Below, in pieces: positions 1 through 9,022 of a stretch of 64,000 bases of DNA. Below the pieces are notes generated by a model. It saw only the letters and a program-made list of their open reading frames with translations. It was not told where the DNA came from and made no database searches. The stretch is from DATLZU01 sp035573855. Its GTDB lineage: Bacteria; Nitrospirota; Nitrospiria; Nitrospirales; Nitrospiraceae. The DNA lies in NCBI GenBank assembly GCA_035573855.1, contig DATLZU010000006.1, forward strand, positions 1 to 64,000, read 5' to 3'. The stretch's first letter is position 1; each line of letters starts with the position of its first letter. A program made the position numbers and the translations under genes.

Positions 1-136
1 TCACGAACTTGGCCATGCCCCGATCCGCGCACACCTTGGTCAACGCCGACGTCAGCGTGGTCTTGCCGTGGTCCACATGCCCGATCGTCCCCACATTGAC
101 GTGCGGCTTCCGCCGCTCAAATTTCGCCTTCGCCAT
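1..136 (-). CDS. tuf: Elongation factor Tu, N-terminal fragment (cut by window edge)
   Basis: Delivers aminoacyl-tRNA to the ribosome as a GTPase. Only the first 45 codons lie in the window. They read MAKAKFERRKPHVNVGTIGH and continue with VDHGKTTLTSALT, which contains the G1/P-loop motif GHVDHGKT typical of EF-Tu. The ATG at 134-136 is the usual start. The gene lies downstream of tRNA-Tyr, tRNA-Gly and tRNA-Thr on the same strand, the classical tRNA-tufB arrangement, so it is probably cotranscribed from the promoter near 1112-1140. The 164 bases between tRNA-Thr and the start hold no other gene. Confidence 0.97.
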   Translation of the reverse strand, partial: MAKAKFERRKPHVNVGTIGHVDHGKTTLTSALTKVCADRGMAKFV

Positions 137-300
137 CGCCCACTCCCTTGGTTATGTCGCTTCCATGACTTCTGTACGGCGTTTCCCGCATCGCACACCT
201 TGTGAACGCTCCTGGCCAGAGCCCATCGGTCTGGACAAAAGTCCTGAATCTTGAGACGCCTATCCGGCCGCCAGGAACCAGTATCTGGTCCAGCACGGCG

Positions 301-376
301 TGGAGCCCACGACGCGGATCGAACGCGTGACCTCGTCCTTACCAAGGACGTGCTCTGCCAACTGAGCTACGTGGGC
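301..376 (-). tRNA. tRNA-Thr (GGT)
   Basis: The reverse complement folds as a cloverleaf with a GCCCACG/CGTGGGC acceptor stem. The anticodon arm is CGTCC-TTGGTAA-GGACG (anticodon GGT) and the T-arm carries GTTCGATCC. The 3' CCA is encoded (301-303). It is the last tRNA before tuf in the tRNA-tuf operon. Confidence 0.97.
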
Positions 377-635
377 CTCTCTCTCAGCCTCGCCTCGCGT
401 CGCTTGCCCTCGCGAAGCACATCCCGGGCTTTCTCCTGATTCTCTCTCTTTCATGCGCTTCACGAACAACGGCTTCACCCTTTCTCGTTCTCGTCGGCAA
501 CGGAACGGCTGCAGGATGTGAACCTCGTTCCGTTGCCGGTTCAGCCCCGCAAGCCCACCTTGCCAACTCCCGCCGAGAGAGCCAGTCCCCCTCGCAGGGT
601 TCTCCATGAGGAGATTTTTCACAAATTAATTCCAT

Positions 636-710
636 TGGAGCGGGCGACGGGATTTGAACCCGCGACAGCCAGCTTGGAAGGCTGGAACTCTACCACTGAG
701 CTACGCCCGC
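636..710 (-). tRNA. tRNA-Gly (TCC)
   Basis: The minus strand starts GCGGGCGTAGCTCAGTGG and has the anticodon arm CCAGC-CTTCCAA-GCTGG (anticodon TCC). The T-loop is GTTCAAATC and the 3' CCA is encoded. It is the second gene of the Tyr-Gly-Thr-tuf operon. The 259-bp spacer to tRNA-Thr has no recognisable gene. Confidence 0.97.
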
Positions 711-845
711 CCGGCCGCGCTTGCTTAACCGAGCGCCTATGAATTCCCAAGCGCTCGGAGAACCGCCATCTCGATCATGGCCGCTAGTGTGTTGCGCTCT
801 TGCGCCAAAAACCATCCCACGGCGCTCAACCCGGTTAGCCTTGGA

Positions 846-930
846 TGGTGGGCAGGCAAGGATTCGAACCTTGGAAGCCAATGGCAACAGATTTACAGTC
901 TGCCCCCTTTGTCCACTTGGGTACCTGCCC
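846..930 (-). tRNA. tRNA-Tyr (GTA)
   Basis: This 85-nt class II tRNA has a long variable arm and an acceptor stem GGGCAGG/CCTGCCC. Its anticodon arm CAGA-CTGTAAA-TCTG carries anticodon GTA, and the 3' CCA is encoded. It is the first gene of the tRNA-tuf operon. Confidence 0.97.
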
Positions 931-1111
931 ATGTGCTTTGGTGACGGTTTGTAAGAGAGCCTATTCCCAGCAGGACTGTCAAAACCGCTTTACCATCCCT
1001 TGACCGGCACACGACAGAAAGTAAGCTCCGCCTCCCACAGCGCCTGGCCCACTCCGGAAACGGAGGGATGGCTGCGGAAATAGGAAGATGACCTTGCTCA
1101 GGAAACGTCAG

Positions 1112-1140
1112 ATTCTATTGGCGGAATAACACCTTGTCAA
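1112..1140 (-). promoter_or_regulatory. Sigma70-type promoter of the tRNA-Tyr/Gly/Thr-tuf operon
   Basis: On the minus strand an exact -35 TTGACA (1135-1140) and a -10 TAGAAT (1112-1117) are separated by 17 bp. This is one of the best promoters in the window. It points at tRNA-Tyr about 175 nt downstream, as expected for a strongly expressed tRNA-tuf operon. A second TTGACA at 977-982 has no fitting -10. Confidence 0.72.
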
Positions 1141-1200
1141 GACCTAAGTTTGTCACGGCCCCCCTCGCTCTATTTTTCAGAAGATCAAGCTGCCGGAAGA

Positions 1201-2130
1201 TCATTTCGGCCCCTGTGAACCGCACTTTCCACCCAGTGGCTGGGTCCGACGGTTGTCCTCCATAACGGCGACCAGTTTCCGAATCAGCTCGCGTTCTTTG
1301 CCCAGAACCTCGTCCATCAGGAATGCGACTTCCTCTGGCGAGATCCGGAATTGAGGAGCCAGAAACCGTTTGTGAGTCAGGGTCCTTTCGGTCGGATCCT
1401 CCGGCTCATAATACCCGCGCAAGTCCGCATCGCGATCGGCCTTCCGCAGGCGTTGCACCCATTCGTTTGTCACATCGATGTGCCGATTCCGCGCCGCCTT
1501 CTTCTGCACCTCCAGATGAGTCCAGATGGCCCACCCTACAAACACCGCCCAGGTTTCATTCAACGCCTCCCAGGATTCCCGTTCGGTCAGAAACCGCGTT
1601 TCCGTCGCGCTCCTCCGCTGGACCACCGGCGTAATCAACACTTCCTGATACCGACATTGCCGTTGCCCCTGTGCAAAGTCGAGCAACGGGTTCGAAGCGA
1701 CCGCGCCCGCCCCATCCTGATCGCCCACGCCCCAATAATCCATGTAGGCATGAAACAACTCATGGTAAAGCGTCTGTAACTCCCGATGCGCCATCCGGCC
1801 GAGAGGCCTGAGTGTTCCCCCCGCCGCGTTGAACGATAGGGTCCGGTTCAGGACCAGACGATGTTCACCAGGATGATATTCGGCCGCGAAGGAGCGCAGA
1901 TCCTCGAACTCAAAATGAATAAAATCGGGAGGGAGCTGATGGAGAAACCGGGTCGGCAGTTTGAGCGCATCGGCTTGCGAGAGGAGCGCCTCCCAGATCC
2001 GATCGGAATCGCGGGACAGGCTGGGCGAGGCGGAGAAAGCCGGTCCGTATCCGAGCAACACGAAGTGCGCGAGCCCCAGTCCCAACAGAAACGTCAGGAG
2101 TCGCTCACGAAGGCACGGCCGTGACATCAT
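1201..2130 (-). CDS. Secreted protein with HExxH metallopeptidase-like motif
   Basis: I do not recognise a named family. The 309-residue product has a hydrophobic N-terminus (residues 11-29) followed by a Ser/Ala-rich cleavage-like region, so export is likely. Residues 123-127 read HELFH in the helix-like context LQTLYHELFHAYMDYW, the zincin-type HExxH signature. A third zinc ligand cannot be assigned by eye, so protease activity is an inference. The C-terminal half is charged and predicted helical. The gene stands alone between the tRNA operon promoter and the helicase gene. Overlapping ATGs at 2130 and 2127 make the start uncertain by one codon. Confidence 0.7.
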   Translation of the reverse strand: MMSRPCLRERLLTFLLGLGLAHFVLLGYGPAFSASPSLSRDSDRIWEALLSQADALKLPTRFLHQLPPDFIHFEFEDLRSFAAEYHPGEHRLVLNRTLSFNAAGGTLRPLGRMAHRELQTLYHELFHAYMDYWGVGDQDGAGAVASNPLLDFAQGQRQCRYQEVLITPVVQRRSATETRFLTERESWEALNETWAVFVGWAIWTHLEVQKKAARNRHIDVTNEWVQRLRKADRDADLRGYYEPEDPTERTLTHKRFLAPQFRISPEEVAFLMDEVLGKERELIRKLVAVMEDNRRTQPLGGKCGSQGPK

Positions 2131-2246
2131 GGGAATGATTCACACAACGCGGAATTGCGCGACGGACAACCTGGCCGGATAACAACCCAGTGCTAGACAG
2201 GACGCAAAAAACGGTTCGTTTCGAAGTCCGTGGGCCCATGAACGTC

Positions 2247-4247
2247 TTACCCGAAGCTCTCTCGTTCCTCTACCAAGGCCAACGTTTCCAAGTGTGACGA
2301 CGGGATGTGGTCGAGGAATCGGGTCGGTTTTGAAAGGAGCATTCCACTGGCCTTGTCATATACGTTGACCGGATAGATCAGGTACAGAAATCGCTTGGCC
2401 CGCGTCACCGCGACGTAGAACAGTCGTCGTTCTTCTTCGAGACCGTCTTCCGTCACAAAGGAGTAAGCGGATGGAAACTTGCCGTCCACGACCCAAATGA
2501 TGAATACGCACTGCCACTCAAGCCCTTTCGCCGAATGGATGGTCGAGAGAACCAATCGCTCCTCATCGCGGTCGGCTGGTTCGATATTGACAACACTCCC
2601 GTCCGGCGGCTCCAACGCAAGGTCGGAGAGGAATTCGCCGAGCTGACGATAGCGCTCCGCCATAGTGGACAAATGCTCGATATCCCGCATTCGTTTCGGA
2701 TAGTCGTCGTACTGCTCTTTAAGGATCGGCAAATAATACTCGTAGGCAAGGTTGACCTGATCGGCCGGATTCAGACCGTCAGCCTGCGAGAGGGTTTCCA
2801 GCAGACCGGCTAGATCCTTCAATCCTTTGCCGGACCGGCCGCCGATTTGACGCAGCAGCTCGAACGGCTGCACCCCTTTGAGCAACGCTCCGATCACATC
2901 CTGCGCCTTCTTGGGACCGACCCCATCGACCAGCAGCAGCACCCGATGCCAGCTCACCGCATCCAAAGGATTCACCGCAACGCGCAGATGGGCCAGCAGA
3001 TCCTTGACGTGCGCGGCTTCGACAAACTTGACGCCTCCCCGCTTCACGAACGGAACGGCGCGCCGGGAAAGCTCCAGTTCCAGATCGAACGAATGGAAGC
3101 TGGAACGGAACAACACGGCCATCTCATGCAGCGGCACGCCTTCCTCGCGAAGCTCCAGGATTTTCTGCGCCACAAATCGCGACTGGGCGTTTTCTCCCGC
3201 CGCCTCGACCAACGCCGGCAGCGGCCCATCGAGCTTTCTCGTGAACAGATGCTTCGGGTATTTCTCCGCCGCGCCTCGAATGATTTCGTTCGCAAGATTC
3301 AAAATCGGCTGAGTGCTCCGATAGTTTTCCTCCAGCTTATAAATGATCGTTCCAGGAAACAGCGCGGGAAACTCCATGATGTTCCGGAACGTCGCTCCCC
3401 TGAACGCGTAGATGGATTGCGAGTCATCTCCGACCACCATCACGTTGTCGTGGGTCGCCGCAAGTTTTCTGATCAGGTCCGCCTGCAGGCGATTGGTATC
3501 CTGATACTCGTCGACCAGAATATGGCAATAGCTCTGCGAGATGGCCGTGCGCGCTGACTCGTGCTCGTTCAGCAATTCGCGCAGTTTGACGAGCAGATCG
3601 TCGTAGTCCAGCAGTTGTCGCTGGCGCTTGGCCGATTCGTATGTGCGCAAGAGCTTGCCGAGATCGTCGAGGTGATCCGCAAGGTGAGGAAATTCTTCGA
3701 GCACGATGTCCTCGAGACTGCGCAGCGTGTTCGCGCATTTGCTGTATATGTCCGCGATCGTGCCCTTCCGGGGAAAGCGTTTATCCTTCTCGTTCAACCC
3801 GAGTTGGGTGCGGACGAGCGCGATGAGATCTTCCGCATCCCCCCGGTCCAAAATAGTGAAACCCGGATCGAGCCCGATCGGGCGACCGTAGCGCCGGAGC
3901 AACAGATTGGCCACCGAATGGAACGTCCCCCCGCACACCCGTTCGCTCCGCGCGCCGATCAGCGCGCCGGCCCGATCGATCATCTCCTGCGCCGCCTTGC
4001 GCGTGAACGTCAGCAACAGGATACCGCTCGGATCCACGCCCGAATCGATCAAGTACGCGACACGGTAGACGAGCGTGCGGGTCTTGCCGCTGCCCGCCCC
4101 GGCAATGACGAGGGCTGGGCCGTCGCCGGCCGTCACGGCGGCCAACTGCTGTCGGTTCAAGGCCCGTTCGTAGTCGAGCGACAACCGCCGCGGAAGCACG
4201 GGGTCCGGCGAGCGCTTGAGGACGTACGGTTTGACGTCTCGATGCAT
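2247..4247 (-). CDS. UvrD/Rep/PcrA-family ATP-dependent DNA helicase
   Basis: Superfamily 1A 3'-5' DNA helicase acting in repair and replication restart. The Q-motif region LNRQQLAAV is followed by Walker A AGAGSGKT, motif II DEYQDTN, motif III VGDDSQSIYAFRGA, motif V STIHSAKGLEWQ and motif VI EEERRLFYVAVTRAK. All helicase motifs are intact. The 666 residues are slightly short for UvrD, and the C-terminal tail is reduced. An upstream in-frame ATG at 4352 exists, but the promoter at 4295-4323 places the transcript start near 4288, so the ATG at 4247 (MHRDVKPYVLKR) is preferred. It could equally be called Rep or PcrA. Confidence 0.93.
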   Translation of the reverse strand: MHRDVKPYVLKRSPDPVLPRRLSLDYERALNRQQLAAVTAGDGPALVIAGAGSGKTRTLVYRVAYLIDSGVDPSGILLLTFTRKAAQEMIDRAGALIGARSERVCGGTFHSVANLLLRRYGRPIGLDPGFTILDRGDAEDLIALVRTQLGLNEKDKRFPRKGTIADIYSKCANTLRSLEDIVLEEFPHLADHLDDLGKLLRTYESAKRQRQLLDYDDLLVKLRELLNEHESARTAISQSYCHILVDEYQDTNRLQADLIRKLAATHDNVMVVGDDSQSIYAFRGATFRNIMEFPALFPGTIIYKLEENYRSTQPILNLANEIIRGAAEKYPKHLFTRKLDGPLPALVEAAGENAQSRFVAQKILELREEGVPLHEMAVLFRSSFHSFDLELELSRRAVPFVKRGGVKFVEAAHVKDLLAHLRVAVNPLDAVSWHRVLLLVDGVGPKKAQDVIGALLKGVQPFELLRQIGGRSGKGLKDLAGLLETLSQADGLNPADQVNLAYEYYLPILKEQYDDYPKRMRDIEHLSTMAERYRQLGEFLSDLALEPPDGSVVNIEPADRDEERLVLSTIHSAKGLEWQCVFIIWVVDGKFPSAYSFVTEDGLEEERRLFYVAVTRAKRFLYLIYPVNVYDKASGMLLSKPTRFLDHIPSSHLETLALVEERESFG

Positions 4248-4294
4248 GGCGGCGCGGGGTCCGGAATGAAAAATTATGGAAAAGACGGCTGCGC

Positions 4295-4323
4295 TGTATA
4301 ACATACCGGATGGAGGCTTGCAA
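4295..4323 (-). promoter_or_regulatory. Sigma70-type promoter of the helicase gene
   Basis: The minus strand has TTGCAA (4318-4323), a 17-bp spacer and TATACA (4295-4300). Transcription would start near 4288, leaving a 41-nt leader before the ATG at 4247. It lies back to back with the promoter of the divergent gene at 4409. Confidence 0.6.
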
Positions 4324-4366
4324 ACGGAACCCCGCAAGGTGAGTCGGAGCATTCCGAGTCGCGCAC

Positions 4367-4396
4367 TTGGACGCCGAAAGCGACTGTGTGTATAAT
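4367..4396 (+). promoter_or_regulatory. Sigma70-type promoter of the hypothetical gene at 4409
   Basis: TTGGAC (4367-4372), an 18-bp spacer and a perfect TATAAT (4391-4396). The expected transcript start near 4403 lies only about six bases before the ATG at 4409, suggesting a leaderless or nearly leaderless message. Confidence 0.55.
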
Positions 4397-4408
4397 GCGG
4401 CCCGCATC

Positions 4409-5269
4409 ATGGAGCGGACCGTGGCCACCGTCAAGAACGAATATAGTGAGCGCCTCCGGGCTGTCGCGGGTCTGATGCTGGCCGTCGCAGGCGAATCGGT
4501 CAGTATGGTCAAGCGCAACGCGCCCGACAAGGCGCTGAAGCTCACCCGGCGGACCGAATGGGACGTGTATCTGGAGTTTCTCAAGATCTTCTTCAACTTG
4601 GCCGATCGCTTCGCCGCGCTTCACATTCCAGTGTCCGATCACGCGGAGTTCATGGACAGCCTGGTCGACGAAGTCATTTCCCAACTCAAAACGGCGCTGG
4701 AGCCGGCATTCGGAGCCAACAGCGACCAGATGGAGATCGTGATGACGATCGCCGGCGCTGTGGGCGAAAGCCGGCGCCGCTACGAACACTACAAGTTCAT
4801 GGTTAACGAGAGCAGCAAAGTCAAAGACGACATGCTCAAGGAATTCGGCGAGCGTGTCGCGGACATGATCGGGGCGGCCGGCAATCTCCAAGTCGCCTCA
4901 GCCGCGACCCTCTGCGCCGGCGCCGTGCTGCCGGCGATGTCGGCAATTTTCACGGGAGAGAAACCGCAGGAATCCACACCGCCATCGGCGGGACGGGCGG
5001 CGTCCGCCACGGACGTGTCGAGGGAAAAGTCGGCCGGTCGCCCGACAGGAAACGAGATCAAGTTGGTCAGCGTCATGGCCAGCGTCAGCGGCGAAGAGGT
5101 CGAGACCCGGTGGGGTCTTCATCCCCGCTTCAAACGCGATCTGAATCCCGAGGAGTTGCAGGAGCTGACCAAGCTCATGAACCGCGTGACGAAAATTGTA
5201 GGCGAACGCTACGCTGCCGTGGCGTTTTCACAGGAGTGGGCCTCCTGGCACGTATCCGGACATGCTTGA
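4409..5269 (+). CDS. Hypothetical protein, mostly helical
   Basis: I recognise no family in this 286-residue product. The first 150 residues are rich in amphipathic helices, with a Glu/Lys-rich stretch RRRYEHYKFMVNESSKVKDD. A mildly hydrophobic segment around residues 160-188 (LQVASAATLCAGAVLPAMSAIF) could be one membrane-associated helix. A Ser/Ala/Pro linker then leads to a C-terminal domain of about 75 residues containing RWGLHPRFKRDLNPEEL. There is no signal peptide. The start is chosen at the ATG just after a TATAAT box; the upstream ATG at 4367 lies within that promoter. It ends 70 bp before glgP. Confidence 0.7.
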   Translation: MERTVATVKNEYSERLRAVAGLMLAVAGESVSMVKRNAPDKALKLTRRTEWDVYLEFLKIFFNLADRFAALHIPVSDHAEFMDSLVDEVISQLKTALEPAFGANSDQMEIVMTIAGAVGESRRRYEHYKFMVNESSKVKDDMLKEFGERVADMIGAAGNLQVASAATLCAGAVLPAMSAIFTGEKPQESTPPSAGRAASATDVSREKSAGRPTGNEIKLVSVMASVSGEEVETRWGLHPRFKRDLNPEELQELTKLMNRVTKIVGERYAAVAFSQEWASWHVSGHA

Positions 5270-5339
5270 CGCCCGGCCCTCGACGCAACGCCCCCCATTC
5301 GCGTCGACGAGTTGACCGCATGATCATGAGGGAGGAGGA

Positions 5340-7496
5340 GTGGACAATAGCGACCCTACGGTGTGGCCAGCCCGACTGCCAAAGGATTTCGCACGACTCC
5401 AGGAACTTGCCCAGAATCTCTGGTGGAGCTGGAAGCCTGAAGCCCGGCATCTTTTCGAAGTCATCGATCCAACGCTCTGGCACCTGACCCACCACAATCC
5501 CGTCAAGCTGCTGTCCGACGTTAAACCCGAGCGACTCGCCGCGCTGGCCGACGATCCGACCTTCGTCCGTCTATACTCGGCGGTCATGAAAGCCTTTGAC
5601 GAATATCTGGGTGACACCAAAACCTGGTTCGCTTCACATTATCAGGGGATGGAACGCTCCCTGATCGCCTACTTCTCGGCCGAGTTCGGTTTGCACAATT
5701 CCATTCCCATCTACAGCGGCGGCCTGGGAATCCTTGCCGGCGACCACTGCAAGGAAGCCAGCGATCTCGGCGTTCCGTTGGTCGGCGTCGGCTTCATGTA
5801 CCCTCAAGGATACTTCAAACAGCGCGTCACGGTGGAAGGGTGGCAAGAGGCTGTGTATATGCCGTTCAACCGGAGCGAGTCGCCCATTCACCAGGCCATG
5901 ACGCCGGCTGGAACTCCCTGTCAGATCAGAGTCGAAATGGCCGATCGGACCGTGGCGGCGTTGGTTTGGTGCGTGCGCGTCGGTCGGACTGTCTTGTATC
6001 TGCTCGACACGGACGTGTCGGAAAACAGCCCGGAAGACCGAGCACTGTCCGCGAGGCTCTACGGGGGAGATCAAGAAATTCGCCTCAGTCAGGAAATTCT
6101 TCTGGGCATCGGCGGCGTGCGGGTCATGCGCGCGCTCGGGCTTGCGCCCACCGTATGGCACGCCAACGAAGGACATTCGGCGTTTCTGACCCTGGAGCGG
6201 ATCCGCGAACTGGTGCAATCCGGCCTGTCTCACGCAGAGGCCAGCGAGAGCGTCCGCCAGAGCACAGTTTTCACCACGCACACGCCGGTCCCGGCCGGGC
6301 ACGATGTCTTCCCCCACCATTTAATGGAACGATACTTTCACGGCTATTGGGAGCAACTTGGATTGACGCGTGATGAATTTCTGCGTCTCGGCGAGACACC
6401 TCAGACCATGGGACAGGGTTTTAATATGACCGCCCTGGCGATGCGGATGTCGGCGCATGTCAACGCGGTCAGTCGGGAACACGGCCGGGTGTCGCGCGGC
6501 ATGTGGAAACATCTGTGGCCGGGCCTGGCCGAGGATCTCGTGCCGATTCGCAGCGTGACCAACGGCATCCACGCTCCTACCTGGATCTCGCCGGAACTCA
6601 ATCAGGTGTACGGCAAATATCTAGGGCCCGACTGGGCGACACGGTGCGATGATCCGGCCCTCTGGCAACGGGTGCTGGACATCCCCGATAGCGAGCTGTG
6701 GGCGGTCCGCCAGACCATGAAGCGCAAGCTGATGAGCTTCATCCGGGAACGGGCCAGGACCGGATGGGTGCAAGGGCATCTTCAACCTTTGCAGGTGCTG
6801 GCCAGGGGGACTTTACTCGATCCTGAAGCCTTGACCATCGGGTTCGCCAGACGGTTCGCCACTTACAAGCGGGCGACCTTGATCTTTCGCGACCTCGAAC
6901 GACTGCGACATCTCTTGCAGAATCGCTGGCGCCCCGTGCAGATCGTGTTCGCAGGTAAAGCCCACCCGGCCGACGAACCGGGCCGTTATTTCATTCACGA
7001 AGTCGTGAGCTTCTGCAACGATCATAAGCTCGGCGGGCACGTCGCGTTCCTCGAAGACTACGACATGCACATGGCGAAATATCTCGTGCAGGGCGTGGAC
7101 GTGTGGCTGAACACCCCCCGCGCCCCCATGGAAGCCAGTGGAACCAGCGGACAGAAAGCCGCTCTGAACGGGGTCCTGCACCTGAGCGTCCTGGACGGCT
7201 GGTGGCAGGAGGGATACAACGGCGCGAACGGCTGGGGGATCCCGCCGGCTCCTGAGCTGAACGACCCACAGGCTCAGGATGCTTACGACGCCGAACAGCT
7301 TTATCAAATCCTTGAACATGAGGTCATTCCGCTCTTCTACCAACGAGACCTCGACGGGATTCCTAGAGGATGGATCCAGATCGTCAAGGAAAGCATTCGC
7401 ACCATCGCGCCAAAGTTTTGCACGAAACGAATGCTGAAAGAATACGTGGATCTCATGTACGCGGCCGCCGCAACCGGCATGCCGTCTTCATGGTAA
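5340..7496 (+). CDS. glgP: Alpha-glucan (glycogen/maltodextrin) phosphorylase, short DUF3417-type
   Basis: Phosphorolysis of alpha-1,4-glucans to glucose-1-phosphate in the cytoplasm (family GT35, PLP-dependent). The N-terminus LAQNLWWSWKPEARHLF is the DUF3417-type opening of the bacterial/archaeal short phosphorylases. Next come SAEFGLHNSIPIYSGGLG (substrate and phosphate region), VWHANEGHSAF, and EASGTSGQKAALNG near residue 606, whose Lys corresponds to the PLP-binding lysine. The 718-residue length fits the short form. The start is GTG at 5340 behind an excellent ribosome binding site GGAGGAG. MalQ, the partner enzyme, is encoded at 24681-26957. Confidence 0.95.
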   Translation: MDNSDPTVWPARLPKDFARLQELAQNLWWSWKPEARHLFEVIDPTLWHLTHHNPVKLLSDVKPERLAALADDPTFVRLYSAVMKAFDEYLGDTKTWFASHYQGMERSLIAYFSAEFGLHNSIPIYSGGLGILAGDHCKEASDLGVPLVGVGFMYPQGYFKQRVTVEGWQEAVYMPFNRSESPIHQAMTPAGTPCQIRVEMADRTVAALVWCVRVGRTVLYLLDTDVSENSPEDRALSARLYGGDQEIRLSQEILLGIGGVRVMRALGLAPTVWHANEGHSAFLTLERIRELVQSGLSHAEASESVRQSTVFTTHTPVPAGHDVFPHHLMERYFHGYWEQLGLTRDEFLRLGETPQTMGQGFNMTALAMRMSAHVNAVSREHGRVSRGMWKHLWPGLAEDLVPIRSVTNGIHAPTWISPELNQVYGKYLGPDWATRCDDPALWQRVLDIPDSELWAVRQTMKRKLMSFIRERARTGWVQGHLQPLQVLARGTLLDPEALTIGFARRFATYKRATLIFRDLERLRHLLQNRWRPVQIVFAGKAHPADEPGRYFIHEVVSFCNDHKLGGHVAFLEDYDMHMAKYLVQGVDVWLNTPRAPMEASGTSGQKAALNGVLHLSVLDGWWQEGYNGANGWGIPPAPELNDPQAQDAYDAEQLYQILEHEVIPLFYQRDLDGIPRGWIQIVKESIRTIAPKFCTKRMLKEYVDLMYAAAATGMPSSW

Positions 7497-7606
7497 GGGC
7501 CGGTGAGCACCGTGGAATTCGATCTTCTTCTTTGCCGACCCGCACATCGCCGGACAGTTTTCGTCCCCCGGTCGATGCTGGTCGAGGGCGCCGCCGGCCG
7601 TTCCTG

Positions 7607-9022
7607 ATGACGGCCGACCGGTCCATAATCGGCACCTTGTGTCTCTTTCTCCTCGTCCGGGCGTTAATTCCCGCGTCGGCGTTCGGCGGCCAGGCCGATC
7701 TCGTGTCGGCCCCCAAACGGACGCCGGTCTCTCCGGAGCGGGAAGCTTCGGCGGCGTTCAAGAACTCGGACTACGACAGGGTGACGCGCCTGCTGGAGTC
7801 CGCTCGAATGGAGAGCAAGCCGTCCCGCGAGCTGATCCGGCTCGGCTTCTTGAGTTACCTGCGCCTCGGCCGGCCGGAAGAGGCGCTCAAGCTCTATCCG
7901 CGCCTCGTCCCCGCTTCGCGGTCCGACGACCCCGGTCTATTACGGCAGCTTGCGCTGAGTTTCATTACCAGTCGCGTGCGCGATCCGCAGGAACATGTAC
8001 GGATCGCAGCTTATACCGCCCTGGCGGAAATTGGAGAGCCCGAGACAGCGCCGGTGCTCGAAGACGGGTTGTTGGACTCGTCGGTTTTCGTCCGCGCCAG
8101 AGCCGCCGGGGCGATCGGGAAGGCGGGGTTGGCCGCCAAGTCCGGAGCGCTCAAACGGGTTTTGCGTGACGAGACCCCGGCCGTCCGCATCGCAGCCATT
8201 AACGCCTTGGCCGAGGCCCGCGCGACGGACGTCACCGAAGAATTGACTCAACTCGCCCGACGTGACGAAGGACCGGAGTCGATCTTCGCCTTGGCTGGAT
8301 TGGTGAGATTCGGGAAGAGCGACGCGCTCATCGACATCATGAACGCCGCCACACTGCCCGATCCGGAAGCGCGTATGGCGGCGATCGGCGTGCTGGGGCG
8401 GTTGAAACGACCGTCAAGTCTTGCCGTTCTGAGCCAGGCGGTGTACGATCCGGACCCCTCGGTCCGCGCGTTCGCCGCCGGGGCTCTGGGGGAGTTCGGT
8501 GATCCACGCGGCATGGCACCGCTCGTCCACGCGCTCGAGGACGAAAGCGCTCGTGTTCGCGGCATCGCCGCAGCCAGCCTGGGACGCCTGGGACTGGCGG
8601 ACGCGCGGGGATTCATCATCCCTCTCACTCGCGATCCTGTCGGCCATGTTCGGGCCGGCGCCGTGGAAGGGCTCCTCCGGCTAGGAGACGCGACGGCCGT
8701 TCTTGTCGCGGCGGACCTTGCCAAACATTCCGACCCCTCGGTCAGAGGCGCAGCCGCCCAAGCGCTCGCGGCGGCCACGAGCCCGAAGGCGCTGCCGGTC
8801 TTGGAAGCGCTGCTGCGCGATCAACAGCCTCTTCCGCGTCTGATGGCGGCCAAGGCCCTGGGGAAAATCGGCCTTCCGGACGTGATCCCGCTGCTGAAAA
8901 AGGGATTGGAGGATACGGATCCGGCGGTCCGCATCGCGGCGGCCGGGGGCATCATCGAAGTGTTATCCAGGGGAAAGGCTTCCAAGAAGGCGCGTCACCG
9001 ACCGCGAGGATCTCCATGCTGA
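7607..9022 (+). CDS. Exported HEAT-repeat (PBS lyase-type) protein
   Basis: A 471-residue protein with an N-terminal signal sequence (IIGTLCLFLLVRALIPASAFGG), a short TPR-like segment (residues 35-90) and then about eleven HEAT/PBS-lyase repeats of about 31 residues. Typical repeats carry DPDPSVRAFAAGALGEFGDP and DTDPAVRIAAAGGI. Such repeats are protein-interaction scaffolds; no catalytic residues are visible. It begins 110 bp after glgP. The start is set at ATG 7607, because upstream in-frame sequence is Arg/Pro-rich and overlaps glgP. It overlaps the next gene by 7 bp, so the two are probably translationally coupled. Confidence 0.85.
   Translation: MTADRSIIGTLCLFLLVRALIPASAFGGQADLVSAPKRTPVSPEREASAAFKNSDYDRVTRLLESARMESKPSRELIRLGFLSYLRLGRPEEALKLYPRLVPASRSDDPGLLRQLALSFITSRVRDPQEHVRIAAYTALAEIGEPETAPVLEDGLLDSSVFVRARAAGAIGKAGLAAKSGALKRVLRDETPAVRIAAINALAEARATDVTEELTQLARRDEGPESIFALAGLVRFGKSDALIDIMNAATLPDPEARMAAIGVLGRLKRPSSLAVLSQAVYDPDPSVRAFAAGALGEFGDPRGMAPLVHALEDESARVRGIAAASLGRLGLADARGFIIPLTRDPVGHVRAGAVEGLLRLGDATAVLVAADLAKHSDPSVRGAAAQALAAATSPKALPVLEALLRDQQPLPRLMAAKALGKIGLPDVIPLLKKGLEDTDPAVRIAAAGGIIEVLSRGKASKKARHRPRGSPC

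Noticed and set aside
977..982. Second TTGACA as a promoter for tRNA-Tyr
   Set aside because: No -10 box fits at 16-18 bp; the pair at 1112-1140 is much better.
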